NCBI GenBank assembly: GCA_903919215.1
Contig: CAIXHI010000094.1
Coordinates: forward strand, 1 to 6,031
Length of the DNA stretch: 6,031 bases
Source: an uncultured Acidimicrobiaceae bacterium
GTDB taxonomy: Bacteria > Actinomycetota > Acidimicrobiia > Acidimicrobiales > Ilumatobacteraceae
Direction: 5' to 3'
Below are positions 1 to 5,652 of the stretch, one piece after another. The position numbers and the translations under genes were made by a program. Position 1 is the stretch's first letter, and the number at the start of each line of letters is the position of its first letter. The notes below the pieces were generated by a model, which was given only the letters and a program-made list of their open reading frames with translations, was not told where the DNA came from and ran no database searches.

Positions 1-27
1 CTCCAACCCGCGCGCAACCCCGTTCTT

Positions 28-67
28 GTCCTACGTCGGTCACGGGTTCCCGTGACCGACGTAGGAC
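28..67. repeat. Perfect 19-bp inverted repeat, 2-nt loop (long hairpin)
   Basis: The left arm GTCCTACGTCGGTCACGGG (28-46) and its exact reverse complement (49-67) are separated only by TT. After a 2x2 mismatch (TT at 26-27 against TC at 68-69) the pairing resumes for four more bases, GTTC at 22-25 with GAAC at 70-73. The structure lies 25-30 bases past the stop of the minus-strand acyl-CoA dehydrogenase, so it could act as a terminator for that gene and for whatever enters from the left. There is no T-run on either side, so it would be a tail-less terminator of the kind often proposed in actinomycetes. It could equally be a dispersed palindromic element or a protein-binding site. The palindrome is seen directly; its role is inference. 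Confidence 0.85.
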
Positions 68-98
68 TCGAACCCGAAATGGTGACGGAGTGAGCGCC

Positions 99-1331
99 TC
101 AGCGACGCAGTAGATCCTTGGCGATCGCGGTGATCTGCAGTTCGTCGGTGCCGGCGTAGATCTGCAGCACCTTCGCGTCGCGGGCCAACTGCTCGACGTG
201 GTACTCGGCCATATAGCCGTTGCCACCCAGCACCTGCACTGCGTCGAGCGCGACTTCGGTGGCCGCCCGGGCCGAGTAGAGCTTCATCGCCGAGGCCTCT
301 GCGAACGACAACGACTTGCCCTCACGCATCGTCTCCAGGTAGCGGAACAGCATGTTCTCGACGTTCATGCGCGCCACTTCCATACCGGCGAGCTTGTTCT
401 GGATCAGCTGGAACTCGCCGATCGGCTTGCCGAACTGAATGCGGTTGCGTGCGTAGTCCACGGCCACCGACAGGCACTGCTCGATGATGCCCAGGGCCTG
501 CGCAGCCATGCTGGCGCGTTCGGACGCGAACGTGGCGCGAGCGGCGTCACGAGCACCACCCTTGTCGCCGCCTGTCTGCTTGGCGTCGCCGCCATCCAGG
601 GCCTTCTCGCCACCGATCAGCCGATCCATGCCGACGCGCACGTCGGTGACGAACAACTGACCCGTCGGCGACGAGTGCATACCCATCTTGCGCAACGGCG
701 CCGACTGCTCGAAGCCGGGCATGCCACGGTCGAGGATGAACGACAGCACCTTGCGCTCACGCGACGGGGTGACCCCGTCGTCGAGCTTGCAGATGAACAC
801 CGTCGTGTCGGCGTACGGCCCGTTGGTGATGAACGTCTTCGAACCGTTCAACACGAACTCGTCACCGTCGCGCACTGCGGTCGAACGCATACCGCCGAAC
901 GCATCCGAGCCGCTGTCGGGTTCGGTGATCGCCCACGCGCCGACCTTCTCCAGTGTCAGCAGCGGCAGCGCCCAACGTTCGGCTTGCTCGGGGGTGCCCT
1001 TCTTGATCGCGTTGCCCGCCAGGTTCATGGACACTCCCATCGCAGTCACCATCCCCGGCGAGTGCTTACAGATCTCGATCATCGGCATCAAGGTCATGAC
1101 GGCGCGCTCGAAGCGATCCTCGTTGCTGACCCTGGCGCCGCCGGCCCGCTCGTGCTCGTAGCGGTCGCGATTCATCTCGTCGATGCCGAACGTGCGCACG
1201 TACTTGCGCAGCACGTCATACGGGGGCAGGTTGCCGTGCTCAAGTTCCTCACGCAGCGGCACGATCTCGCGCTCGACAAACTGACGCACCGCAGCGCGCA
1301 TCTCCAGGTGGGAATCCGACCAACCAATCAT
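99..1331 (-). CDS. Acyl-CoA dehydrogenase family protein
   Basis: This is a flavoenzyme of about 410 aa that would introduce an alpha-beta double bond into an acyl-CoA, passing electrons to ETF; the substrate cannot be read from sequence. Family landmarks run in order: an N-terminal helical domain, the FAD/substrate segment AWAITEPDSGSDAFG (132-146), TFITNGPYAD (166-175), RNRIQFGKPIGEFQ (295-308), the C-terminal VLGGNGYMAEY (367-377) and IYAGTDELQ (391-399). The residue normally serving as the MCAD/SCAD-type base (the Glu of YEGT) is Ala393; Glu271 in FASERASMA sits where isovaleryl- and long-chain enzymes carry theirs. A Gly/charged insertion of about 14 residues lies near 243-260. I chose the ATG at 1331 because the family similarity begins at MIGWSDSHLE and a TACCAT box lies 7 bases upstream. 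The ATG at 1340 is possible; the one at 1406 would overlap the divergent gene. No Shine-Dalgarno sequence is seen. A 6-bp hairpin (1321-1336) spans the start. Confidence 0.93.
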   Translation of the reverse strand: MIGWSDSHLEMRAAVRQFVEREIVPLREELEHGNLPPYDVLRKYVRTFGIDEMNRDRYEHERAGGARVSNEDRFERAVMTLMPMIEICKHSPGMVTAMGVSMNLAGNAIKKGTPEQAERWALPLLTLEKVGAWAITEPDSGSDAFGGMRSTAVRDGDEFVLNGSKTFITNGPYADTTVFICKLDDGVTPSRERKVLSFILDRGMPGFEQSAPLRKMGMHSSPTGQLFVTDVRVGMDRLIGGEKALDGGDAKQTGGDKGGARDAARATFASERASMAAQALGIIEQCLSVAVDYARNRIQFGKPIGEFQLIQNKLAGMEVARMNVENMLFRYLETMREGKSLSFAEASAMKLYSARAATEVALDAVQVLGGNGYMAEYHVEQLARDAKVLQIYAGTDELQITAIAKDLLRR

Positions 1332-1338
1332 GGTTGCC

Positions 1339-1344
1339 ATGGTA
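1339..1344 (-). promoter_or_regulatory. Candidate -10 box for the acyl-CoA dehydrogenase
   Basis: On the minus strand TACCAT is followed by seven bases (GGCAACC) and then ATG at 1331. It fits the actinobacterial TANNNT -10 consensus, and the spacing would place transcription start at or next to the A of the ATG, giving a leaderless mRNA. No convincing -35 was found. The placement is seen; promoter function is inferred. Confidence 0.45.
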
Positions 1345-1383
1345 CGACGCAGGCCGCGAGGCGTCCGCATGCGCGCAGGGGTG

Positions 1384-1389
1384 TACCGT
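1384..1389 (+). promoter_or_regulatory. Candidate -10 box for the TIGR03086 gene
   Basis: TACCGT fits TANNNT and is followed by eight bases (CCACCCGC) and the ATG at 1398. The only purine-rich stretch (AGGGG, 1377-1381) is too far upstream to act as a ribosome binding site, which favours a leaderless transcript. No clear -35 is seen. This box and the one for the divergent gene lie only about 40 bases apart in the 66-base region between the two starts. Confidence 0.42.
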
Positions 1390-1397
1390 CCACCCGC

Positions 1398-1943
1398 ATG
1401 AGCCAAGAAATCGTCAATCGCATCACCAGCCTGGTCCAGGCGTTCGACAGCCGCGTGCAGGCAGCACCCGCCGACGCATGGGGCAATGCCTCACCATGTG
1501 AAGGCTGGACCGCCCGCGACGTCGTCGTCCACGTCGGCGACAACCTACTGAGGCTGGGCTGCGGCCTCGCAGGTCAGCAGCCCCGCTCGATCGGCGCGGA
1601 TGCCGAGATCGTGGCCGCATGGAACGACGCCCGCGACACGTTCCTCGGAACGATCCCCACCGCCGACCTGTCGACGGCACTGCCCGGGCCGATGGGGCCG
1701 ATGCCAGCCGTCGACATGATCGGTCGCTTCATCAGCACCGACGTACTCGTGCACACCTGGGACCTCGCCCGCGCCGTCGGCGGCGACGAGACCCTCGACG
1801 CAGCCACCGTCGCTGCGGCCTACTCGGGCCTGAAGCCAATGGATGCGATGATCCGCCGGCCCGGCTTCTTCGGTGCCCGGGTCGACGTCGCCGACGCCGA
1901 CCCGCAGACCGAGTTCCTCAGCGTCCTCGGCCGCACGGTCTGA
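1398..1943 (+). CDS. TIGR03086-type metal-binding protein (MDMPI/DinB-like fold)
   Basis: The product is 181 aa, the usual size for the TIGR03086 family, whose fold matches the N-terminal domain of mycothiol-dependent maleylpyruvate isomerase and DinB four-helix proteins. Diagnostic stretches are SPCEGWTARDVVVHVGDN (32-49), TDVLVHTWDLARAVGGD (114-130) and the C-terminal GARVDVADADPQTEFLSVLG. By analogy with the His/Glu/His metal site of the isomerase, His45, Asp115 and His119 (the latter two spaced D-xxx-H) are the likely metal ligands. A thiol-dependent transfer or isomerisation is plausible for the fold, but the substrate is unknown. The frame stays open far upstream opposite the acyl-CoA dehydrogenase, but family similarity starts only at MSQEIVNRI, so ATG 1398 is chosen. 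It diverges from the dehydrogenase with 66 bases between the starts. The cytoplasmic location is inferred from the absence of a signal peptide. Confidence 0.88.
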   Translation: MSQEIVNRITSLVQAFDSRVQAAPADAWGNASPCEGWTARDVVVHVGDNLLRLGCGLAGQQPRSIGADAEIVAAWNDARDTFLGTIPTADLSTALPGPMGPMPAVDMIGRFISTDVLVHTWDLARAVGGDETLDAATVAAAYSGLKPMDAMIRRPGFFGARVDVADADPQTEFLSVLGRTV

Positions 1944-1961
1944 GCACATGCCCGGGGGCGC

Positions 1962-1981
1962 AGGGTGGCTCAGGCCACCTT
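1962..1981. terminator. Short hairpin between two convergent genes
   Basis: GGTGGC (1964-1969) pairs with GCCACC (1974-1979) around a TCAG loop, and a G-T and an A-T pair extend the stem to 1962/1981. It lies at the convergent junction between the TIGR03086 gene (stop at 1943) and the small minus-strand gene, whose stop codon (1970-1972) falls in the loop. There is no T-run on either side, so termination in one or both directions is only a suggestion. Confidence 0.35.
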
Positions 1982-2305
1982 GCGCTCGGGGGCGGTGATC
2001 GCCGGCAAATCGCCAGCGACTGCCACCCAAAGTTCGTTGCGTAGCCGATCAGCGTGAGGCGACCGCAGACCATTGGCGGCCACGACCCCTTCGATCATGT
2101 CGCCTAGCACGGCTGGCCACGGGCGGCCCTTCAGTTGCACCGCCACCACGGCTCCCCCACCTTCGAGACGGCGCAGTGAGCGATCGACACCGACGATGCG
2201 CGGCGGGCTGCGAAAGCCAGGAGCCTGCAACCCCCGACGCCGCGCCTCGCGCCCGAGCACGCGGGCGGCGTGGGCGAAGTCGAGCGCTGATCGGTTGGCT
2301 GCCAT
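1970..2305 (-). CDS. Hypothetical protein, 111 aa, divergent from the nuclease gene
   Basis: I do not recognise a named domain. The product is soluble with no signal peptide or membrane segment. Residues 11-36 are strongly basic, with seven Arg including REARRRG (19-25) and FRSPPR (31-36). The centre alternates a beta-like stretch (GGAVVAVQLKGRPW, 50-63) with a helix-like one (AVLGDMIEGVVAANGL, 65-80), followed by a second helical stretch ending ELWVAVAG (91-98). There are no cysteines or histidine clusters suggesting catalysis or metal binding. I place the start at the ATG at 2305; the open frame runs to 2392, but that extension would overlap the divergent nuclease start. Coding is supported by the filled space between two well-defined genes and by protein-like composition. 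The 38-base gap to the nuclease suggests possible shared regulation. Role unknown; nucleic-acid binding is only a guess from the basic segment. Confidence 0.68.
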   Translation of the reverse strand: MAANRSALDFAHAARVLGREARRRGLQAPGFRSPPRIVGVDRSLRRLEGGGAVVAVQLKGRPWPAVLGDMIEGVVAANGLRSPHADRLRNELWVAVAGDLPAITAPERKVA

Positions 2306-2311
2306 GTCGTC

Positions 2312-2317
2312 ATGCTG
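2312..2317 (-). promoter_or_regulatory. Weak candidate -10 for the 111-aa protein gene
   Basis: On the minus strand CAGCAT, preceded by TGT (an extended -10 TGN), is followed by six bases (GACGAC) and the ATG at 2305. It keeps only the A and final T of TANNNT. No Shine-Dalgarno sequence lies at normal distance. This is a weak candidate, supported mainly by the same arrangement at other genes in the window. Confidence 0.25.
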
Positions 2318-2331
2318 ACAGGAGGGTGTGA

Positions 2332-2337
2332 CAGGGT
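2332..2337 (+). promoter_or_regulatory. Weak candidate -10 for the nuclease gene
   Basis: CAGGGT, preceded by TGA (an extended -10 TGN), is followed by six bases (TGCCCC) and the GTG at 2344. AGGAGGG at 2320-2326 resembles a ribosome binding site but lies 17 bases from the GTG. An in-frame TGA at 2329-2331 rules out a start closer to it. A leaderless GTG start therefore fits better than an SD-led one, but the evidence is thin. Confidence 0.25.
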
Positions 2338-2343
2338 TGCCCC

Positions 2344-3303
2344 GTGTCCGACTCCGCACCCGAACCTGCCGCACCGGCGAACGGCGGTCCACTCCTGACC
2401 CCTGTGCAGGAACGCAACCTGGCGCTCCTGCGCCGTGCTGGCGAACCGCTGGTGTTCGACCGCGAGTTCATCGACAACGTCACTGAGCAGGCGCTGGCCG
2501 GTATCGCCGAACTCTCCGAACGCCTCGGCGGAGAGCGACTGTGGGTCAGCAAAGGGTTCCTGGCCAACGTGCACGGATGCGAGGCCAAGCACCTCCACCC
2601 GGACGAGTTCGAGTGGACGGCGGCCAATGCTGCCGGGTTCGTCGCCCACAAAGCGATCGAGTTGGCCCTCAACTGGCGCGGTGAACCTACGCCGGCCGAT
2701 GTCGTCGACGAAGCGCTTGCCCGCCTGGCCGATCAGGCCGACCAGCGGGGCGCATTCGTGGGTGGCCTCAGCGACGGCGACTGGGCCGAACTGCGCAGCC
2801 GCGCCATCGACCGCACCACCAAGTTCCTGCAGGACTTCCCGCCGCTCCCGCGCGGCGCGCAACCGGTGCTGGAGGCCGCGTCCAAATGGCGGCCGCCGGG
2901 CTCGATCGAGTTCTCCGGCAAGGTCGACCTCGCCATCGGCAAGCCGAACGGCAATGAGAGCCGGCTGCTGATCGTCGATTTCAAGAGCGGCAACCGTGCC
3001 CACCATCATCGCGACGACCTGCGCTTCTACGCGCTGCTTCACACGCTGCGCCAGTCGGTGCCGCCACGCAAGCTGGTCAGCTACTACCTCGACTACTCCG
3101 ACAGCGAGGCCGAGGACGTCACCGAAGGCACCCTCCAGGCCGCTCTGGTGCGCACCTTGGAGGGCATCGAGCGCCACGTGGAACTCACCGTTGAAGGGCG
3201 CCCGGCGGTGAAGCGGCCAGGCTTCTCGTGCCGCTGGTGCCCGCTGCGCGGCGAGTGCGCCGAGGGCATCGCCTTCCTCGCTGCCCAACACAACGAGACC
3301 TGA
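2344..3303 (+). CDS. PD-(D/E)XK nuclease, RecB/Cas4/AddB type with Fe-S cysteines
   Basis: The 319-aa product has every landmark of the Fe-S RecB-family nucleases. An SKGFLANVHGC segment supplies the first cluster cysteine (Cys79), as in the N-terminal Cys motif of AddB and Cas4. GFVAHKAIEL gives the motif-I His102. GKVDLAIG (192-199) gives Asp195 and LIVDFKSG (209-216) gives Asp212 and Lys214, the metal-binding and catalytic residues. The C-terminal SCRWCPLRGEC (295-305) is a CX2CX5C triad (Cys296, 299, 305) that would complete a 4Fe-4S site. LRFYALL (226-232) is where the family usually has QxxxY; the Gln is not evident. Such proteins cut DNA, often as exonucleases in repair or recombination. 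No helicase, cas gene or CRISPR array is in the window, so it is a standalone enzyme of unknown partner. The GTG start is the only reasonable one, since an in-frame stop lies 13 bases upstream. Confidence 0.9.
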   Translation: MSDSAPEPAAPANGGPLLTPVQERNLALLRRAGEPLVFDREFIDNVTEQALAGIAELSERLGGERLWVSKGFLANVHGCEAKHLHPDEFEWTAANAAGFVAHKAIELALNWRGEPTPADVVDEALARLADQADQRGAFVGGLSDGDWAELRSRAIDRTTKFLQDFPPLPRGAQPVLEAASKWRPPGSIEFSGKVDLAIGKPNGNESRLLIVDFKSGNRAHHHRDDLRFYALLHTLRQSVPPRKLVSYYLDYSDSEAEDVTEGTLQAALVRTLEGIERHVELTVEGRPAVKRPGFSCRWCPLRGECAEGIAFLAAQHNET

Positions 3304-3377
3304 CCAGCGTGCCCAACGCCGAAGCGGTGGCCGAGGTCATCGTCGACGTGTCCTCGCGACGCGTCGGCCCAGCGTGC

Positions 3378-3383
3378 GATGAT
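3378..3383 (+). promoter_or_regulatory. Candidate -10 for the TetR gene
   Basis: GATGAT in the 89-base gap after the nuclease gene is followed by nine bases (GGACAGGAC) and the ATG at 3393. It departs from TANNNT only at the first base. AGG at 3388-3390 is too close to the ATG for a normal ribosome binding site. No convincing dyad that could be a TetR operator was found in the gap, so autoregulation is unproven here. Confidence 0.33.
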
Positions 3384-3392
3384 GGACAGGAC

Positions 3393-4037
3393 ATGACGAC
3401 CACCACTGGTGAGCCAGACACTCCCAAGCGATCGGTCGGTCGCCCGCGTACGTACGACGAAGTCACCGAACGCGAACTGATCTTCAAGGCTGCATACCGA
3501 GTGCTGCGCGACAACCGCGACAAGTCGTTCACCATCTCCGACATCCTCAACGCAGCCGGTGTCTCGACTCGCTCGTTCTACCGCCATTTCGGTTCGAAGG
3601 ATGAGTTGCTGTGTGCGATGTACCTTCGAGACGGCGAGCGAGCGTCCGCCCGCCTCACTGAACGGCTCGCCGGGGCAGCGAACCCGCGCGAGGCACTCGC
3701 GTTCTGGATCGATGAGCTGTTCAGCTTCCACATCGGGCCACGCGCCGAACGGATGAGCGTGATGTCGTCGGTGTTGGCCATCCGCGCAGAGGGCTCCGAG
3801 GAGGTGCACCAACTCGCACGTGCGCTACTGCTCGCACCACTCCTCGACGTCGTCCGCGCCGGTAACGCAGACGGCACGTTCGCCAGCGATCATCCCGAGA
3901 GCGACACCGACTTCGTGGCTGCAGCAGTGTTCCACGCGAGTGGACTGGCCGGACCCAACATCGGCCAACGGCCAGCGGCCGGCGCCGCGGCGTCCGTGCT
4001 CGACTTCTGTCTGCGGGCGCTCGGCGCCACGCGCTAG
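3393..4037 (+). CDS. TetR/AcrR family transcriptional regulator
   Basis: The product is 214 aa, typical for the family. After a short flexible tail, SVGRPRTYDEVTERELI (14-30) opens helix 1. The DNA-binding helix-turn-helix is in FTISDILNAAGVSTRSFYRHFGSKDELL (46-73), with the diagnostic GVSTRSFYRHF recognition helix and the SKDELL start of helix 4. The remaining 140 residues are the variable ligand-binding and dimerisation domain; the effector cannot be predicted. The open frame continues upstream to 3228 inside the nuclease gene, but similarity begins at MTTTTGEPD, so ATG 3393 is chosen. It lies 89 bases downstream of the nuclease on the same strand and converges with the short-chain dehydrogenase, whose stop is 18 bases away. 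Targets could include its own promoter or either neighbouring unit, but no operator is evident. Confidence 0.92.
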   Translation: MTTTTGEPDTPKRSVGRPRTYDEVTERELIFKAAYRVLRDNRDKSFTISDILNAAGVSTRSFYRHFGSKDELLCAMYLRDGERASARLTERLAGAANPREALAFWIDELFSFHIGPRAERMSVMSSVLAIRAEGSEEVHQLARALLLAPLLDVVRAGNADGTFASDHPESDTDFVAAAVFHASGLAGPNIGQRPAAGAAASVLDFCLRALGATR

Positions 4038-4038
4038 A

Positions 4039-4052
4039 CGCACCCAGGTGCG
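4039..4052. terminator. Short hairpin between convergent genes
   Basis: CGCACC and GGTGCG pair around a 2-nt CA loop in the 18-base gap between the TetR and short-chain dehydrogenase stop codons. Six G/C-rich pairs with no T-tract make this a weak candidate for a bidirectional terminator. Confidence 0.3.
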
Positions 4053-4055
4053 CAC

Positions 4056-4961
4056 TCAGCCAGCCGTGCGGCGAGGATCCTCGGCGTTCACCACGGCAGC
4101 GACGGAGGCCACGTCGTACGCCTGCTCGGAGCCATCGTCTGCACCCAGCGCAGCAAACGCTCGCTCCACCTCCGCGTACCGCTCATCTGCGTACTGCTGC
4201 ACATGTCGGTGTGTGGCCACGAGGAACTGACCCGCCTGTACACCGTCGATTGCTCGCTCGGCGACGAGTGCGGGGTCCATCCCATGGGTCATGATCACGC
4301 CTGCGCGGCGCGAGATCCGTGTGGGCCCGCCGAACTGGTCGGGGCGGTCAGCCGCACCCTTCCAGAGGTTGGTCGCCACCAACCCAGGGCACATCACGCT
4401 GACGCCGACATGACTCGGCAACTCGTTGCGCATGACGTCGAGCAGACCGACCACTGCATGCTTCGATGCCGTGTAGATCGCACTGCCCGTGTGCGGCACA
4501 CCCAGCGCGTGCTCGCTGCCAGTGCCCAGGATCCAGGACGGGCGATCGGACGCCACCATCAGCTTGGCGAAGGCACTGGTGGTCAGCCACACACCGGTGA
4601 CGTTCACAGCGAGCGTCCACGCCACGTCAGCCGGATCGAGTTCCCACGCCGGACCAGCCGGCGGGAAGACGCCAGCGTTCGCGGCGACGAACGTGGGCGT
4701 GCCGAAGCGTTCGCACACCGCCTGCGCCATGTGTCCGACAGACGCCACATCGCTGACATCGCAGGCGAACCCGGCAGCGTCGACTCCAGCGCTGCCGAGC
4801 TTCGTGGCGGCATCGGCGGCTCGCTGGCCGTCGATGTCGACGACCGCAACCGCCGCGGCACCGCGACGAACGACCTCGGCGATCAGTGCCGCACCGATTC
4901 CGCTGGCGCCGCCGGTGACGACGCAGGTCGCGCCGCGCAACTCGAACCCTTGTGTGTTCAT
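4056..4961 (-). CDS. SDR family NAD(P)-dependent oxidoreductase
   Basis: This is a 301-aa classical short-chain dehydrogenase/reductase with a complete active site. TGGASGIG (16-23) is the Rossmann glycine motif. Asp42 at the end of beta-2 (VVDIDG) favours NAD(H) over NADP(H). CDVSD (67-71) carries the adenine-contacting Asp, and ANAG (94-97) is the structural motif. Asn120, Ser149, Tyr163 and Lys167 (YTASK) form the catalytic tetrad. It would interconvert an alcohol and a carbonyl, substrate unknown. The tail after about 240, including RAIDGVQAGQFLVATH, extends the family's roughly 250-residue core. The frame is open to 5183, but that extension lies inside the transpeptidase gene; the ATG at 4961 is supported by a GAGAGG ribosome binding site six bases upstream (4968-4973), which overlaps the transpeptidase stop. 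The 10-base gap argues for co-transcription and coupled translation. Confidence 0.93.
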   Translation of the reverse strand: MNTQGFELRGATCVVTGGASGIGAALIAEVVRRGAAAVAVVDIDGQRAADAATKLGSAGVDAAGFACDVSDVASVGHMAQAVCERFGTPTFVAANAGVFPPAGPAWELDPADVAWTLAVNVTGVWLTTSAFAKLMVASDRPSWILGTGSEHALGVPHTGSAIYTASKHAVVGLLDVMRNELPSHVGVSVMCPGLVATNLWKGAADRPDQFGGPTRISRRAGVIMTHGMDPALVAERAIDGVQAGQFLVATHRHVQQYADERYAEVERAFAALGADDGSEQAYDVASVAAVVNAEDPRRTAG

Positions 4962-4967
4962 GACTGA

Positions 4968-4973
4968 CCTCTC
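4968..4973 (-). promoter_or_regulatory. Shine-Dalgarno site of the SDR gene, overlapping the upstream stop
   Basis: GAGAGG on the minus strand lies six bases before the ATG at 4961 and fixes that start over the upstream extension. It shares bases with the transpeptidase stop codon (4972-4974), so ribosomes terminating there would sit on the SDR initiation site. This is the clearest SD sequence in the window and belongs to an operon-internal gene. Confidence 0.65.
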
Positions 4974-5643
4974 AGGAGATGACGCGGACCTTGTCGCCGA
5001 TGGCGAGCCAGTCCCAGATCTTGACCGAGTCGTCGGGCACGACGCGAATGCAACCGGACGACTGGCCGTGCATCTCCGGCGTGCCCACTGACTCCAGCGT
5101 CTGCACGTAGGCACCGCCGCGCAGCGTGGGCACGCTGTGGAATGCGATACGAGCGCCCTTGTACTTGCCGCGGGTGAACGCAACGAAGTGGGTCATCGTG
5201 CTGTAGTGCCCGCCGAAGGAGCTGCTGGCCTTGATGTCCTTCGCGTACACCGGGTAGGTGCCAGGGTCGGGCTGGCTGTTCGCCGTCGTGATCGGGAACG
5301 TATAGGTGATCGCGCCGTTGTCGCACAGCGCACCGCGCTGGTTCACACGGTCGACGATCGCCGCGTGTGGCGTGTCGGGGCAGTCGGCGTTGACCGCGAG
5401 CACCGGGGCCGTCGAGTCCGGAGCAGCGACGGTGGCGGCGGTCGTGGTGGACGCATCGCCGTCGACCTCGTCGGTGATCGAGTCGCTGGTGATCGGACCG
5501 TCCGTGGTCTGCGGGCCCGGCAGGCTGTTGGCCACGTCAGCGGCAGCGCTGTACTTGGGTCCGTCGTCGACCAGTTTCGCCAGCCCGAACAGCACCATCA
5601 CGCCCACGAGCGCGAGTGCAAGAGTGCGATGGCTTCCCGACAT
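4972..5643 (-). CDS. Membrane-anchored L,D-transpeptidase (YkuD domain)
   Basis: The 223-aa product would form 3-3 cross-links in peptidoglycan, or attach other groups to it, outside the membrane. Residues 7-24 (TLALALVGVMVLFGLAKL) form a signal anchor. A Thr/Ala/Asp/Ser-rich linker (about 30-85) follows, then the YkuD domain from about residue 95: VDRVNQRGALCDNGAITYTFPI is the usual opening strand pair, and PDPGTYPVYAK (126-135) the substrate-side loop. Catalytic residues are Cys198 in QSSGCIRV and His169 in AFHSVP, where the His-Ser pair matches the active-site His-Ser of mycobacterial enzymes. The usual SHGC reads SSGC here, with Ser196 replacing His. Cys88 and Cys107 could form a disulphide. 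The domain ends at the protein's C-terminus with GDKVRVIS. The ATG at 5643 is chosen because the anchor begins right after it. It lies 12 bases after the VOC gene and 10 before the SDR. Confidence 0.92.
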   Translation of the reverse strand: MSGSHRTLALALVGVMVLFGLAKLVDDGPKYSAAADVANSLPGPQTTDGPITSDSITDEVDGDASTTTAATVAAPDSTAPVLAVNADCPDTPHAAIVDRVNQRGALCDNGAITYTFPITTANSQPDPGTYPVYAKDIKASSSFGGHYSTMTHFVAFTRGKYKGARIAFHSVPTLRGGAYVQTLESVGTPEMHGQSSGCIRVVPDDSVKIWDWLAIGDKVRVIS

Positions 5644-5652
5644 ACGCCGTCA

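Noticed and set aside
57..80. Possible tRNA T-arm on the minus strand (GGGTTCGAGTCC)
   Set aside because: The T-loop-like bases are present, but the flanking five bases on each side cannot form the T-stem, and the segment is part of the long palindrome. No acceptor stem or anticodon arm is found.
1..93. Possible C-terminal tail of a plus-strand gene entering from the left (frames closing at 55 or 93)
   Set aside because: Only 17-30 codons are visible, no family is recognisable, and both frames run into the perfect palindrome. The frame closing at 55 has GC-rich third positions, so a real gene end cannot be excluded, but it cannot be supported.
198..1397. Plus-strand frame open for 400 codons opposite the acyl-CoA dehydrogenase, continuous with the TIGR03086 gene
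   Set aside because: It is a shadow of GC-rich codon bias on the other strand. Its translation is Arg/His/Leu-rich with no recognisable family, whereas the minus-strand frame is a full acyl-CoA dehydrogenase. Only the part from the ATG at 1398 is real.
2131..3291. Minus-strand frame of 386 codons opposite the nuclease
   Set aside because: It overlaps the well-supported nuclease along nearly its whole length and also the 111-aa gene, shows no domain, and has the composition of an antisense shadow.
2344..3303. Cas4 of a CRISPR adaptation module
   Set aside because: The protein resembles Cas4 in fold and cysteines, but the window has no cas1, cas2 or repeat-spacer array, so only the broader RecB/Cas4-type nuclease label is justified.
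3304..3392. TetR operator dyad in the gap before the TetR gene
   Set aside because: Only short self-complementary words such as CGTCGACG occur, as expected by chance in GC-rich sequence. No 14-20 base dyad typical of TetR operators was found.
4962..5183. 74-residue N-terminal extension of the SDR
   Set aside because: The extension lies inside the transpeptidase gene in another frame, is rich in Arg, Ser and Cys with no SDR similarity, and the ATG at 4961 has its own ribosome binding site just before the Rossmann fold begins.
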